DNA from: Puccinellia tenuiflora
Taxonomy: Eukaryota; Streptophyta; Magnoliopsida; Poales; Poaceae
DNA length: 64,000 bases
Direction: 5' to 3'
Assembly (NCBI GenBank): GCA_012064385.1
Contig: QRDG01000820.1
Location: 620,001 to 684,000 of the forward strand
Shown here: positions 34,466-46,916 of the stretch, one piece after another
How the letters are laid out: each line of letters opens with the position of its first letter
How positions within the stretch are numbered: the first letter of the stretch is position 1
The notes under the pieces: generated by a model
Told to the model about the DNA's origin: nothing
The model's database searches: none
The model's input: the letters and a program-made list of their open reading frames with translations, nothing else
Program-made: the position numbers and the translations under genes

Positions 34466-36472
34466 AGAAGCAGCTTCTGATTGTCATATGTCGACGCGCG
34501 CGTGAGCCGTCGATTTTGTGTCGTACGGTGTAAAATATGTGCGGACACGCGTTGACCTCCTTTTCCTCTCCCTCTCCTCGCATCGCTCTACACCGACAGC
34601 AGCCACGACGTCTACCGAGAGCCGCCCGTCCACCGCAGCCACCATCTCCGGCAGCAACCGCCGCCAGGGATCCAGCGCGCCGCTACCTTCCTTCCTCGCC
34701 TCCGACCGTCTTCTTCGTGGAGCAGCCCGACGAACAGGGGGCTGTAGGATCTCGCACCTTCCACGGATCCCTTTGTCGATTTCAATTGCACACGCTGCAT
34801 CCCGTGACTCCATGCCGACTCGATTCGTTTCTGGCGGCCACGACCGGCGCCAGAACCATGAGCTCAGGATTCGGCGACGGCGGCAAACGGCCGACCTCCA
34901 CTTCTCCTGTCAATCCATGGCGGCCACCGCGGCCACAGCGACGAGCCCTCTACCTCTCAGCCGGCGCCGCCATGGAACGCGGCAAGGGAGAGCAGAAGGT
35001 CGCGTGCGAGGCCGGCGTGGTGCAGCAGCGTGCGACGGCTGCTCGCCCGGGCATGACCTCCGCCTGCGGCGCTTCATCCTGCTGCTCGCACGGGATGGTT
35101 CCCTGACGTCTTGCTGCTTGCTGCGTGGCTGTAGCCATGTGGAGCATGCTGTTGTTGCTGAATCTGGATTGCTACTGTATTAAGTTGTTTATACTAAATT
35201 TGTAGCGACAAACAGCTGCTATTTACAATGAATTTATACTGGAAAATAGCTCGGCTCACGTCATATCCGATCCCCGTCGACCCACGTCGAAGCTCGGCGA
35301 CCCTCCCGGCGCCGCCCATACTATCGTTGGCCACCCACCCAGTAGTGATTGAGTTACCCATCCAAAAGAGATATAGTTACCAACCCTAAGCTGATGAATT
35401 TACCGCCCCCCGTAGTGATGAAATTACCAACCCTAAACTGATGAAGTTACCACCCCATAGTGATAGAGTTACCCACCCCATAGTGATGGAGTTACCAACC
35501 GTAAACTGATTAAGTTACCGTCCAGTAGTGATGGAGTTACCCACCCTAAACTGATGGAGTTACCCACCTAGAAGTGATGGAGTTATCAACCCTAAGCTGA
35601 TAAAGTTAGCGCCCCCATAGTGATGAAGTTACCACCCCATAGTGATGGAGTTATCAACCGTAAACTTATGAAGTTACCATCCTAAACTGATGAAGTGACC
35701 GCTCAGTAGTGACGGAGTTACCCACCCTAAACTGATGGAATTACCCACCAAGAAGTGATGTAGTTACCAACCCTAAGTTGATGAAGTTATCACCCCCATA
35801 GTGATGAAGTTACCAACCCTAAACTGATAAAGTTACCGCTCACTAGTAATGGAGTTACCCACACTAAACTGTCGGAGTTACCCACCATAGACTGATGGAG
35901 TTACCCATCCACTAATGATGGAGTTATCCACCCTAGACTGAAGGAGTTAAAACCCACTAGAGATGGAGTTACCAACTCGTAGTGATGACGATACATTTTA
36001 TCGTTCCAAAGTGTTAATTCACTTATGAGATTAGTTGGTAACTTTAAAACTCGAAAAATAAAAAAGAACAATAAAAAACGGTATAGTTTGAAACCAAAAA
36101 ATTGATCGTTTCTTGAGGGTGGTAACTTACATACTACACCCCTGATAACTTTACGTGTTAGTGGTTGGTAACTTTTGGGTCAAAAAAAAATATCGTCGGA
36201 ACATATTAACATGGGATCTAGTTTCGAAGATCTCGACGCGACTAGTCCAACGGTGAAAACGGATCATAAATTGCATAACCGGTTTGAGCTACAAAACATT
36301 TTAAATTTTCGAATTTGGCATTTAATGCGAGATGACATCAGCTTTTTTAATTTTTAGTGCATGCATGCTATTTTGCTCACGGATCGACTTCTGGGCTGGA
36401 AAAAACTCGTACGGACCCCACATGTGGTATACGCATGAGTGCTTACAGATTTGCCAATTTGAAGCTACTTCT
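34466..36472. mobile_element. Probable DNA transposon inserted in the GRF-like pseudogene
   Basis: The ends are imperfect inverted repeats: AGAAGCAGCTTCTGATTG at about 34467 and, inverted, AGAAGTAGCTTCAAATTG ending at about 36472. The interior has a GC-rich half with long open frames (34518-35183) that show no domain and read as composition artefacts. A minisatellite-like half follows. I could not find a convincing target duplication, so the boundaries and class are uncertain. Confidence 0.5.
35345..35985. repeat. Degenerate GATGGAGTTACC minisatellite
   Basis: About two dozen tandem copies, 25-28 bp long, of the pattern (A/C)TGATG(A/G)AGTTACC(C/A)ACC plus a short variable linker (CTAAACTGATG or ATAGTGATG). 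The array is confined to the inserted element. A reverse-orientation GGTAACTT motif follows at about 36120-36175. Confidence 0.85.
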
Positions 36473-36870
36473 CACTAGCCGCGTCCTAAAACAATTGTAG
36501 ATAAATTTGGGCAGGGCAAGCAGTGATATCCAAATATCAAAACAAATGCATATACATTTGGATATGGATGTACAAGTGAGGGAGATAGCACAAAACAAGA
36601 AAAATGAGCTGATGGAAGAAAACAAGACACTTGAATTGCTGAGGAGAAGGCACAAAAACAGAGTAATGCCCTAAAGGAAGGGAAAAAGAAACTTGTGTAC
36701 GAACTACATTGCTGTTTTGTTGAATGTTGCACGGGTGAACAAGGTGAAGCTGAAGAAGATGAAGAAAATTCTTGCTGAATTGGTCTATAATTTGTATCTA
36801 AGTTGTAGTATCTGTAGCACTGACCAGTTTGGACCAGTTTGTTGTGTAGACAATTTGAGTACATCTATGC

Positions 36871-37466
36871 AGGGGCAAAGCTAGCAAAATAAATCAATGG
36901 GTTCATCTATATGTAATTGTGACACCTAACTAAGTAAAAAACGGAACTAAGAAGCAATTTAGTCTAGGTTAGCTCAAATTCATTGGGGTCTTTGAACACA
37001 ACTCTTGCATGACAGCTCTGCCACTACATCTATGTCTGATGTGTTGTTTGTAGACCTGGGATCAGTTTTTAATCATTTGAACACCTATGTGTGTGATGTT
37101 CTGCACTACTGCTCATTTTGCTTGTAAAATGTGTGAATTTGCTATTTTCTAATTGGCCTTGTTCTGAACGTTATGATCTTTAGTTTTTTTTAAACCCCCC
37201 CCCCACTAGTTTTGAGGCAAAATATGCACAAGCACAATTGCACAAGTATGTACTACAGAGCATTTATAAACTTTGTTCTAGACATTGTGATCTTCAGGAT
37301 TTTTGTAAAAAAACTACCGGTTTTGAGGCAACAAATGTAGGGTGCACAAGATCACTTATACTACTAACAGGCTAACAAGAAAATATGAGAATGACAGCAC
37401 TGAAGTTTCCAGTCTCATCACAAATAGTTTAGATGAGATATAGTGCTAATAAGTGCATAACTATTA
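36871..37466. other. Anonymous AT-rich spacer
   Basis: No gene. It includes a ten-C run at 37195-37204 and two partly similar blocks (AATATGCACAAGCACAATTG and CAACAAATGTAGGGTGCAC regions). No boundaries could be drawn. Confidence 0.4.
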
Positions 37467-37731
37467 CGCCTTCGGTTTCTTGATGTAAGGTGTATAGTTT
37501 TTGAGAAAAATCCAAAATATAAGGTGTATTACGTTTTTTGTAAAATTTTACCCTCCATAGATGAGTTAAATCCCGCCACGGAGAGATTTGACAGATTGTT
37601 TTCAATTTGTGGCCGTTAAGGACTCATCTCTCCCGATTTTCAGAGGAAAATGATTCCATCATATACCAAATTTCCATGTCTTAATATTCGTGCGAGAAAA
37701 CTATACATCCTACATTAAGAAATGGAGGGAG
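37467..37731. mobile_element. Stowaway-type MITE, 265 bp
   Basis: The left end (CGCCTTCGGTTTCTTGATGT) and the inverse of the right end (CTCCCTCCATTTCTTAATGT) match over more than 30 bases with a few changes. Both are flanked by TA. The interior has no coding content. Confidence 0.85.
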
Positions 37732-37864
37732 TACAAGACAAATAGTTTCAGGACATTCACAAAACAAACAGTAGACCTGTGAAACAAATCATGTGCCATG
37801 CTTCATCTTCCTTCGGTTTTAGTTCTTCAAGTGACTTTTCATGAATTCTGCTAGCAGTCAAGTA

Positions 37865-39440
37865 TCACTTCAGCCTTTTACTTTTCTCAATGGATTTGAC
37901 AGTCCTACCAGCAGCAACTCTAGTTTCAGGTTTAGCATCATTGTTCCTCCTACGAGCTGTGAATGCAACCCTTGGTGCTGATGTTGAAACAGTTATTGAT
38001 GCAGGCCTTGGTGCCCTGTTTGTAGCCGGTGTAACTGAAGTTGGTGCCTATCTTGGTTCACTAGTTGCAATTAGAGCTAGAGCAGTAGCTAGTGCAACTG
38101 GTGGTGGCCTAGCTGCCGGTGTCAGAGTTGGAGCGACAGCTAGTGCAACTAGTGTTGGCCTAGCTGCTGGTGTTGGAGCAGAGCAAGTAGGTCTTGGTGC
38201 ACTAGTTGTTGTTGTTGTCCTTGTAGTTGGTGTTGGAGCTGTTGAAGTGACTCTAGCAAATGAAGTAGCTGCCTACCTACACCGAAAGCTCTATTTTCCT
38301 AACATATAGAGAACAATAAATGCATTAGACTAGAATATGCAATTTACACTAATTATTTGAAACCAATAAAATTACTAGAAAATGCTACCAATAGCACAAT
38401 TTACAATAATTATTTGAATCCACTAAATTACTAGAAAAATGCTAGCACAATTTGCACTAACTAATTAAAGCCACTAAAATTACTAGAAAAGTAATAGAAC
38501 AATTTAAAATAACTGTTTGAAGCCACTAAAATTACTTGAAAATTACTAGCACAATTTACACTAATTATTTGAAGCCACTAAAATTATTAGAAAAATGCTA
38601 GCACAATTTTCACTAATTAATTGAAGCCACTAAAATTACTAGAAAATGCTAGAACAATTTGAATTAATTAATTGAAGCCAGTAAAATTAATAGAAAAAAT
38701 ACTACAATAATTCAAACTAATTAATAGAAGCCCCTAAAATTACTAGAAAAATACTAGCACAATTTAGACTAATTATTTGAATCTACTAAAATAACTAGAC
38801 AAATACTACAACAATTTACAGTGAATAAATGAAGCCACTAAAACTGCAAATAAATGCATTAGACTCGTAGTTCATGATAAAAGCGTATGAATTGCAAATA
38901 AGTAGTACTTGGTGCTGACTTTTTTTTCATCTGCAGTGATAGTTTTAGTGGTACTTGGCGGTCTGTGTATCTATGGTCAAATTATTTGAAGTTGATACAT
39001 GTGATACTTGCCATTCTACTTATCATCTTGGGTTGGGGCACTTCATACTTCCCTTTCCTCCTTTTAGTTTGCACTCTGCCATTTTCAATTTTGAACACAC
39101 GAGGGTCAATGTCTGGGGTGTCTGTCTTTGTCCATAAATGTTCCCCAAGAACATGATAGATTGGAGGATTGTAGGCTTCCAAATACAATGGCTTCCTACA
39201 AAAATCATGCACAAAGTCTTCCAGGTACTGCTTTGACCTATAGATTGTAGATATATCATGGTGGCAAGGCAATCCAGTCAAATACCATTTTTGTGCACCC
39301 ATGTGTTCTTTTGTAGAGATCAACATCATAAACGTTTTCTTGAGTGTTGGTTACTTGCCACATATCACCACGATACTTGGAAACTTTACAACCACTAGAC
39401 CATTTTTTCAATTCTTCTAACTTCTCACATTAGGTGGGTG
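37865..39440 (-). pseudogene. MULE transposase, C-terminal part with SWIM region, interrupted upstream by the Copia element
   Basis: Minus-strand coding similarity starts at about 39440 (KLEELKKWSSGCKVSKYRGD) and runs through the SWIM zinc-finger region (WYLTGLPCHHDIS) and SKQYLEDFVHDF to YEVPQPK near 39000. After an intron-like gap it resumes at about 38300 as a Thr/Pro/Ala-rich tail ending at the TGA at 37865-37867. Mutator transposases cut and paste elements with 9-bp duplications; the catalytic DDE part would lie upstream and is cut off by the Copia insertion at 39449. An in-frame stop near 39433 and another in the tail (about 38050) show decay. The plus-strand frame at 37890-38309, rich in Ala, Val and Gly, is a shadow of the tail. 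Confidence 0.72.
38360..38850. repeat. 52-bp minisatellite in the MULE transposase intron, about 10 units
   Basis: Units of about 52 bp follow the pattern GAAGCCACTAAAATTACTAG, AAAAATGCTAGCACAATTT and ACTAATTATTT. Starts are near 38360, 38416, 38466, 38519, 38571, 38624, 38675, 38727, 38780 and 38831. They are diverged from each other by several bases per unit. Confidence 0.85.
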
Positions 39441-39448
39441 TGATCTTC

Positions 39449-40408
39449 TGTTGGAATTTACTAGTATTTACTAGTGGGCCATTGGCCCAATAGCCTAATA
39501 AATTCTGAAAATTCTCATGGCCCATTCATGCATGCAAGTGGTGGACTAAGTTTAGTCCCATACTACTACTTGGATGAGAGTTGCACCAACTTATAAGGTG
39601 AGCTCTACCAGCACTTGTATAAGCATAGAAAAGAGAGAGAATAAGAGAATGCCACACGCGCGCTCCTCCTCCGCCGCCCGCCTCGCCACGCCTCGCCTCG
39701 TCACGACGCGCCGCGGGTTGCGGGAATGAGCCGAGCCGATGGCTATCTTTTTGCTGTTTGGGAAAATTAATGAGTCAATTAATTAGTAATTAACAGACGC
39801 GTTAATCACTCAGCCGTTTTCGATTCTTTTGGATCGCGGGGCTGTTACCGACTCGAACGTGGGGCTGCGCCCACGTCCTACCCGACTCACACTATATATA
39901 CAGGCTGAGCGAACCCTAGCCGACGGTGTGCAAACATATGGTCTCTCGTCGTTCCAGTTCCAGAACCTTGCGCCGCCGTTTTCCAAGTCTTCTCCATCCC
40001 GTCTTCCGGCGTACACCGCTAGGCGGGATAGTAGGCCTCTGGAACCCCACCTCTCGTGGTCCTGTACGGGAGAGGGGCGATCAGGTTTTTGGGGAGCGCA
40101 CTCGCACGACTACTGGCAGCGATTACTTCCCCAACGGCGACTTCTTCCCCGACATCGGCAACCTCTTCATCGACAACATGGGCGACAACGGGGATGGCAG
40201 AGGTTCCACTCCCGCTGCGATGTACGTGTTTTTGTCCTTTCTGTTTCAGATCTTATTACAGTTTCTATTCGAAGTAATGGCTATAGATTTGATCTCTATG
40301 TCTACTGTATTAGCAGATCACATACTTAGTTTAATATTCGTTCCAGTCATGAATTGTTTACTATTTTCATGGATTAAATCATATGCTAAATTTCTTATAT
40401 ATTCAACA
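39449..40408 (+). repeat. 5' LTR of the Copia element
   Basis: 960 bp from TGTTGG to CAACA. It contains a TATA box at 39893-39900 and a GC-rich leader. The apparent 451-codon frame starting at 39926 runs from the LTR into gag and does not reflect the true start. Confidence 0.88.
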
Positions 40409-40459
40409 ATCCAAAAACCTGATTATAGGCAATTTACTCCAACTGGCTTTGTCGCGTCT

Positions 40460-43400
40460 ATGAAGCCGTTTCCCTTTAAAGGGGTGACTTATAAAAGGTG
40501 GCGCATGAGAGCAGTATACTGGTTCCAAAACATGAACTGCTATGACGCCATCAAAGGCAAGCCTGAAGGCGATCTTACTCCTGCACAGCAGGAGGCCTTT
40601 GATAAGCTTGATACCCTATTTAAGGGTGCCCTTCTTAGTGTTCTTGACGATTCCATTGTGGATTCGTATATGTCGTTTGATAACGGCAAGGACATGTGGG
40701 CTGCGCTCGAGGCCAAATTTGGGGCCTCGGATGCTGGCAGCGAGTTGTATGTCATGGAGCAATTCTATGACTACAAGATGACTGAAGAGCGTACTGTTGT
40801 TCAACAAGCTCATGAGATTCAGTCACTCGCTAAGGAACTTGAGCACTTTAAGTGTGTGTTGCCGGACAAGTTTGTTGCCGGTGGCATTATTGCTAAGCTC
40901 CCATCTTCATGGAGTAACTTTGCTACTTCTCTGAAACACAAGAGACAGGAGTTTTCCGTTTCGGATCTCATTAGTTCTCTTGACATGGAAGAGAAGGCGA
41001 GATCAAAGGACACACGAGCTCGAGTTGCCGAGGCTGGTTCTAGTGCCCATGTGGTACAGAAGAAGAATTACCAGCAGCCCAGCAAGTTCAAAAATAATAA
41101 GAACAAATCTGAGGGCAAAGGCAAGTTTGACATGAAGAACAAGCCGTCTCATTCTACCAACTTTAAGAAGAAGAAGGGATCCTGCCACATTTGTGGTGAT
41201 CCAAATCATTGGGCTCCTAGATGCCCTAAACGACAGGAGCAACGCGATTTGAGAAGAGCGGCAAGACCGCTAATATTGTAATGGCCGATACTGATAATGG
41301 GTACGATATAATTCCCACCATTCTTTCAGTATGTCTTTCTCATGACTGGTTGATTGACACCGGTGCCAATCTACATGTTTGCGCTGATGCTTCCATGTTT
41401 TGTTCTTATCAGGTCACAGGGACTTCTCCCGTGCTGATGGGAAACGGGTCACATGCTTTTGTTCGTGGTGTTGGTACGGTCGATCTGAAGTTTACTTCGG
41501 GGAAGATCGTGCGCCTGAAGAACGTTCATCATGTTCCCTCCATCAATAAGAATCTCGTCAGTGGTTCGCTATTATGTCGAGATGGTTTTAAGTTGGTATT
41601 TGAATCCAATAAAGTTGTAATTTCTAAGTATGGACAATTTATTGGAAAAGGCTATGAGTGCGGAGGCTTGTTCCGCCTATCTTTGTCAGACATTTGCACT
41701 AAAGTTACTAATCATGTTTGCCATGATAATGAATCTAATATTTGGCATTCATGACTTTGTCATATTAACTTTGGTTGCATGACGCGATTAGCCAATATGA
41801 GTTTAATTCCGAAATTCAGCACTCTTAAAGGTTCCAAGTGTCAAGTGTGTGTTCAAGCTAAACAACCTCGCAAGTCCCATAAGACTGCGGAGGCAAGAGA
41901 CTTGGCACCGCTGGAGCTTATACATTCTGATCTTTGTGAGATGAATGGCATGTTAACTAAAGGTGGAAAGAAATATTTCATGACACTGATCGATGACTCC
42001 ACTCGATATTGTTATGTCTATCTTCTGAAATCAAAAGATGAAGCTTTAAATTATTTCAAGATCTATAAGGCTGAAGCAGAGAACCAACCTGATCGAAAGA
42101 TTAAGCGGCTTAGGTCTGATCGTGGTGGAGAGTATTTTTCCAACGAATTTGATTCTTTCTGTGTGAAACATGGTATAATCCATGAGAGGACGCCTCCCTA
42201 TTCACCTCAGTCAAATGGGGTGGCCGAAAGAAAGAACTGTACTCTAACTGATTTGGTTAACGCCATGTTAGATACATCGGGTCTCTCCAAGGCATGGTGG
42301 GGGGAGGTGCTAATGACTGCGTGTCATGTCCTAAACCGAGTTCCCACAAAGAATAAAACCATTACTCCGTTTGAGGAATGGGAAAGGAAAAGATTGAAAC
42401 TCTCTTACCTACGTACTTGGGGTTGTTTGGCTAAAGTCAATATACCAATTCCCAAGAAGCGAAAGCTTGGACCAAAAACCATAGATTGTGTTCTTCTGGG
42501 TTATGCTTTTCACAGCATTGGTTATAGATTTTTGATAATAAAATCCGAAGTATCCGACATGCATGTTGGTACAATTTTGGAGTCGAATGATGCGACTTTC
42601 TTTGAGAACATATTTCCTATGAAGGATATGTCTGGCTCATCTAATCAGGAGATACCTTTTCCATCGAGTCAGGATTTAATTGCAATTCCTGAATCCACCA
42701 TTTCGATAGAACACTTTGAGAATCCAGTGGAGGATGACAATGAAGCTCCTGTTAGGAGCAAAAGACAGAGGACTGCAAAGTCCTTTGGTGATGATTTCAT
42801 TGTGTACCTCGTGGATGATACACCCAACACCATTTCAGAAGCTTATGCATCTCTTGATGCTGACTACTGGAAGGAAGCCGTCCGTTGCAAGATGGATTCC
42901 ATTTTGGCTAATGGTACTTGGGAAATCACTGATCGTCCTTATGGGTGCAAACCTGTAGGATGTAAGTGGGTGTTTAAGAAAAAACTTAGTCCCGATGGTA
43001 CAATTGAAAAGTACAAGGCAAGTCTTGTGGCCAAGGGTTATACCCAGAAAGAACGTGAAGACTTCTTTGATACTTACTCACCTGTGGCCAGGTTGACCAC
43101 TATTCGAGTGCTAATTTCATTGGCTGCCTCACATGGTCTTCTCGTTCATCAAATGGACGTTAAGGCGGCTTTCCTTAATGGAGAGTTAGATGAGGAAATT
43201 TATATGGATCAGCCAGATGGTTTCGTAGTACCCGGTCAGGAAGACAAGGTGTGCAAGTTACTAAAATCTTTATATGGCCTTAAGCAAGCTCCTAAGCAAT
43301 GGCACGAAAAGTTTGAAAGAACTTTGATTGCTGCTGGCTTCGTTGTAAACGAAGGTGAAAAATGTGTGTACTATCGCTATGGTGGGGGCGAGGGCGTTAT

Positions 43401-44365
43401 CCTTTGTCTGTATGTTGACGACATACTGGTATTTGGAACAAACCTTGATTTAATCAAGGAAGTTAAAGATTTCTTATCTCGTTGTTTTGAGATGAAGGAT
43501 CTAGGAGTAGCTGATGTTATCTTGAACATCAAGCTGCTGAGAGGTGACGATGGTGAGATTACTCTGCTTCAGTCTCACTATGTGGAAAAGATCTTGAGTC
43601 GTTTTGGGTACAGCGACTGCAAGCCTTCTCCAACACCATATGATCCTAGTGTGTTTCTTCGAAAGAATCGACGGATTGCTAGAGATCAACTGAGATATTC
43701 TTAGATAATTGGCTCGCTTATGTATTTGGCGAGTGCCACTCGGCCTGACATCTCTTTGCCGTGAGCAAATTGAGCCGGTTTGTTTCAAATCCGGGAGATG
43801 ATCATTGGCACGCGCTTGAGAGAGTTATGCGCTATTTAAAAGGCACTGCGAGCTATGGAATTCACTATTCCGGTTATCCAAGGGTACTGGAAGGTTATAG
43901 TGATTCAAATTGGATATCTGATGTTGATGAGATTAAAGCCACCAGTGGTTATGTTTTTACACTTGGTGGTGTCGCTGTTCCTGGAAGTCTTGCAAGCAGA
44001 CCATTTTAACCAGGTCAACTATGGAAGCAGAACTCACAACACTAGACACAGCCACTGTTGAAGCAGAGTGGCTTCGTGAGCTCTTGATGGACTTACCTGT
44101 GGTTGAAAAACCAATACCTGCCATCCTTATGAACCGTGATAATCAAATTGTGATTGTTAAGATAAACAGTTCGAAGGATAATATGAAGTCATCAAGACAT
44201 GTGAAGAGGAGACTGAAATCTATCCGAAAATTAAAGAACTCCGGAGTTATTACGTTGGATTATATTCAAACGTCTAAAAATTTGGAAGATCCCTTCACAA
44301 AGGGTCTATCACGTAATGTGATAGATAATGCATCTAAGGAAATGGGTTTGAGACCCACTTTGTGA
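40460..44365 (+). pseudogene. Copia gag-pol polyprotein, broken
   Basis: Gag starts best at ATG 40460 (MKPFPFKGVTYKRWR) and ends with a CCHC knuckle, CHICGDPNHWAPRC. Next are the protease (WLIDTGANLHVC), an integrase with HSDLCEM, SDRGGEYF and PQSNGVAERKN holding the D-D-E residues, a reverse transcriptase with CLYVDDILVFG, and an RNase H with YSDSNW and STMEAEL. The breaks are a one-base frameshift between gag and pol near 41250, a TGA at 41752-41754 in the integrase zinc region (a C-to-T change of an Arg codon fits), a TAG at 43702-43704, and further frameshifts near 43755 and 43982. The element cannot make its own polyprotein. Its 3' untranslated region runs from 44366 to 44924. Confidence 0.93.
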
Positions 44366-45651
44366 GTTGTCCACAGTGGTAACCTACTCTATGTGATCGG
44401 AGATCCCGTGAAGTAGAAGTGGGAGACAAGCTGTTGGTCAGCTGGGAGGAGAGTATTCCTTAATATTATTTATCCCACTCAGATGCAATACTCTCATGTT
44501 CCTGATCTGTATGGCAGGTTGATATTTATCTTAATGTGTTCCGATTGACTTACTTCTATAAGCGAAGATGTTGTCCTACAGAACATCTTTTGAGGAACAC
44601 ACCTATATGAGTCTGACTGTTAAACATCGCAGTCTATGAGAGTTGGGTTCTCTCTATTAAGCTCATGAAAGGCTTTGGAGTATGACGTATACGCTCCACC
44701 CGCGGGGAAGCCTTGCGGCAGCCTAGTATCGGTCTAGACGTTATGTGAATCTAGTATCGCAGAAAACTTGTAGTTCAAGGCATAGTCCACTATCAAGTTG
44801 TGAACTAGCGTAGCGTAATGTTCTAAGTGGAAGTTCAACTTAACAGTCTCCACTAAGCATCGGTATATAAACAATGTTTTGGAACTTAAATGATGACATG
44901 AGCCAATGAGACTTTGTGGGGGATTGTTGGAATTTACTAGTATTTACTAGTGGGCCATTGGCCCAATAGCCTAATAAATTCTGAAATTCTCATGGCCCAT
45001 TCATGCATGCAAGTGGTGGACTAAAGTTTAGTCCCATACTGCTACTTGGATGAGAGTTGCACCAACTTATAAGGTGAGCTCTACCAGCACTTGTATAAGC
45101 ATAGAAAAGAGAGAGAATAAGAGAATGCCACACGCGCGCTCCTCCCCCGCCGCCCGCCTTGCCTCGTCACGACGCGCCGCGGGTTGCGGGAATGAGCCGA
45201 GCCGATGGCTATCTTTTTGCTGTTCGGGAAAATTAATGAGTCAATTAATTAGTAATTAATGGACGCGTTAATCACTCAGCCGTTTCCGATTCTTTTGGAT
45301 CGCGAGGCTGTTACCGACTCGAACGTGGGGCTGCGCCCACGTCCTACCCGACTCACACTATATATACAGGCTGAGCGAACCCTAGCCGACTGTGTGCAAA
45401 CATATGGTCTCTCGTCGTTTCAGTTCCAGAACCTTGCGCCGCCGTTTTCCAAGTCTTCTCCATCCCGTCTTCCGGCGTACACCGCTAGGCGGGACAGTAG
45501 GCCTTCGGAACCCCGCCTCTCGTGATCCTGTACGGGAGAGGGGCGATCAGGTTTTTGGGGAGCGCACTCACGCGACTACTGGCAGCGATTACTTCCCCAA
45601 CGACAACTTCTTCCCCGACATCGGCAACCTCTTCATCGACAACATGGGTGA

Positions 45652-46074
45652 TGTCGAGGTGTGGACTCGGCAAATCCCAAGGTTGTGTACCCCGGGTTGA
45701 TTGAGGGGGAGAGAGTATGAACGTTGGTGGCTGTGACGGCTAACAGGGGGCGAGTTTACCCAGGTTCGGCCCCTCGAGGTGAGGTAAAGACCTACTCCTG
45801 CTTGTCTGGTATTATCGAGGTGGCTACAATGGCGAGATGGCAATCTCGCTAGGGTTTGCCTGTGTGTTTCTTGCTTGACCTAGATGGCGCACCCTCCTGG
45901 CCTTTATACCACAGGCCAGGTCTCGGGTGGACGGTGCGGATTGCACATTACAGAATAAGGAAAATCATCACCGGCCTAACCAGCTACTTGGGCCACACGG
46001 TACACTTCATGGGCTTCCCTTGGCGTGACCCAGGTACCACCACCGTGGGGTACCCGAAAGGTAGCCCCACGACA
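45652..46074 (-). repeat. 3' LTR of the Tat-type Gypsy element
   Basis: 423 bp with matching ends TGTCG (45652) and CGACA (46074). On the element's strand the base next to it is preceded by the purine-rich CACTCGGGGGCTAC (complement of 46075-46088), the presumed polypurine tract. Confidence 0.75.
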
Positions 46075-46909
46075 GTAGCCCCCGAGTGCTTAGTCGCTTC
46101 GCAGAGTCGAGTAAAGGACTCCTTCCTCCGGGCACGCCACCTGGTTCTTTTACAAGTCAACCTTCGGCTGCAATCGTCTTGAATAATCGGGTGCGCCTCA
46201 TGATCTTCTCGATTCACCAACTTTCGACTGTCGTTGTCCTTAGTCATCGGGTGCGCGAACAGCGCTCCCGATGGGAGTAGCCCCTGAGATTAAGCTGAAT
46301 TGCTTGCAATTGAGGTTAAACTCAATTTTTCTTCAGTCGAAAAGTCCGCTCCCGATGGGAGTAAAAAGATGACTCGAAATCCCCGAGTCAAAACTGGCCT
46401 TGCTCGACTTACTTTGTACTCAGCCTTGATGGCCTACTGAATTGACTTAAACTCAGCTCTGAAAGCTTACTGGTTGTTCATCCACTCGAATGATGAATTC
46501 GGGTGTCATCGGCTTTGTAAAGCTTACTATGTACTTGTCTCACTCGAATGGATTGTCGAGTCGACTCAGCTCTCAGAGCTTACTGTTCCTTGTTGCACTC
46601 GAAAAAACTGTCCGAGTGCTCCATCAGCCCGTTGGCTTACTTGATACACCTCCGCTGATGACGTCAGGGCTGACGTTTTCGGCGTGCTCTGCATCCGATG
46701 GGACGTAACAGAGTGGTCCCAGTGCCAGTATTGACTGTTCTGACCGTTGGGCGCGAAATTTTCGTGGTATGATGATGGCGCCTCGATTCCCGCGCGTAGT
46801 GGACGTCGTGGGCGGCGACGGTTGCTATCTCCGCGCGACGCGTGGACGGCCAGATGTTGCCTCGAATTGCCGCTTCGTGGAGGACGGCCAGGATGAACTG
46901 ACCCCGCGG
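46075..46909. other. Spacer between Gypsy LTR and antisense-gene promoter
   Basis: Non-coding part of the Gypsy element. It has repeated short phrases such as GCTCCCGATGGGAGTA (46264 and 46348), the first within a block of about 40 bp that recurs at about 48738-48770 in an intron of the antisense gene, and many CTCGA(A/G) words. Confidence 0.55.
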
Positions 46910-46916
46910 TATATAA
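46910..46916 (+). promoter_or_regulatory. TATA box of the antisense gene
   Basis: TATATAA in a GC-rich setting (CCGCGG/TATATAA/TTTTCACCGCGG), 137 bases before the ATG at 47053 and on the strand opposite to the retrotransposon. The flanking CCGCGGT...ACCGCGG forms a small palindrome around the box. Confidence 0.6.

Larger units (their letters stand above)
33702..36870 (+). pseudogene. Decayed GRF-zinc-finger-like gene with coiled-coil end, split by an insertion
   Basis: The first exon (33702-33785, MPSWNDGETNKED... ending NPD) has a clean donor GTGAGT. The second starts at 33919 with APETLHDPRFMRH and then continues one frame over with EMHSEETCDH, so it is frameshifted. Sequence at about 34290-34460 resembles the following PEWP...LYEE...K helix. 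A later piece at about 36520-36870 resembles the coiled-coil tail (QMHIHLDMDVQVREIAQ). I recognise the layout as the small GRF-type zinc-finger proteins that are numerous in wheat and often transposon-associated; this is family recall, not a search. The gap between the pieces is filled by an inserted element. Confidence 0.5.
39449..45651 (+). mobile_element. Copia-type LTR retrotransposon, 3' LTR cut by the Gypsy element
   Basis: The 5' LTR is 39449-40408 (960 bp, starts TGTTGGAATT, ends TTCAACA, so TGTTG/CAACA inverted ends). The 3' LTR starts at 44925 after a purine tract (TTTGTGGGGGA) and matches the 5' LTR until 45651, where the Gypsy LTR begins; about 230 bp are missing. TATA boxes lie at about 39893 and 45359. 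The order gag-protease-integrase-reverse transcriptase-RNase H identifies Copia. The usual primer-binding site TGGTATCAGAGC is absent after the 5' LTR, so that part seems deleted. The two LTRs differ by only a few bases, indicating a fairly recent insertion. Confidence 0.93.

Noticed and set aside
34518..35183. 221-codon plus-strand frame
   Set aside because: Ser/Arg/Thr-rich, no domain, inside an inserted element, and several other frames are open in the same stretch.
35345..35985. Possible CRISPR-like array
   Set aside because: Repeats are contiguous and degenerate without unique spacers, and the DNA is nuclear plant DNA; it is a minisatellite.
37890..38309. 139-codon Ala/Val/Gly-rich plus-strand frame that looks like a membrane protein
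   Set aside because: It is the complement of the Thr/Pro/Ala-rich C-terminal tail of the MULE transposase on the minus strand; the hydrophobic look comes from codon complementarity.
39926..40459. N-terminal extension of the Copia gag frame
   Set aside because: This part lies within the 5' LTR (39449-40408), so it is not a translated part of gag. The first suitable ATG after the LTR is at 40460.
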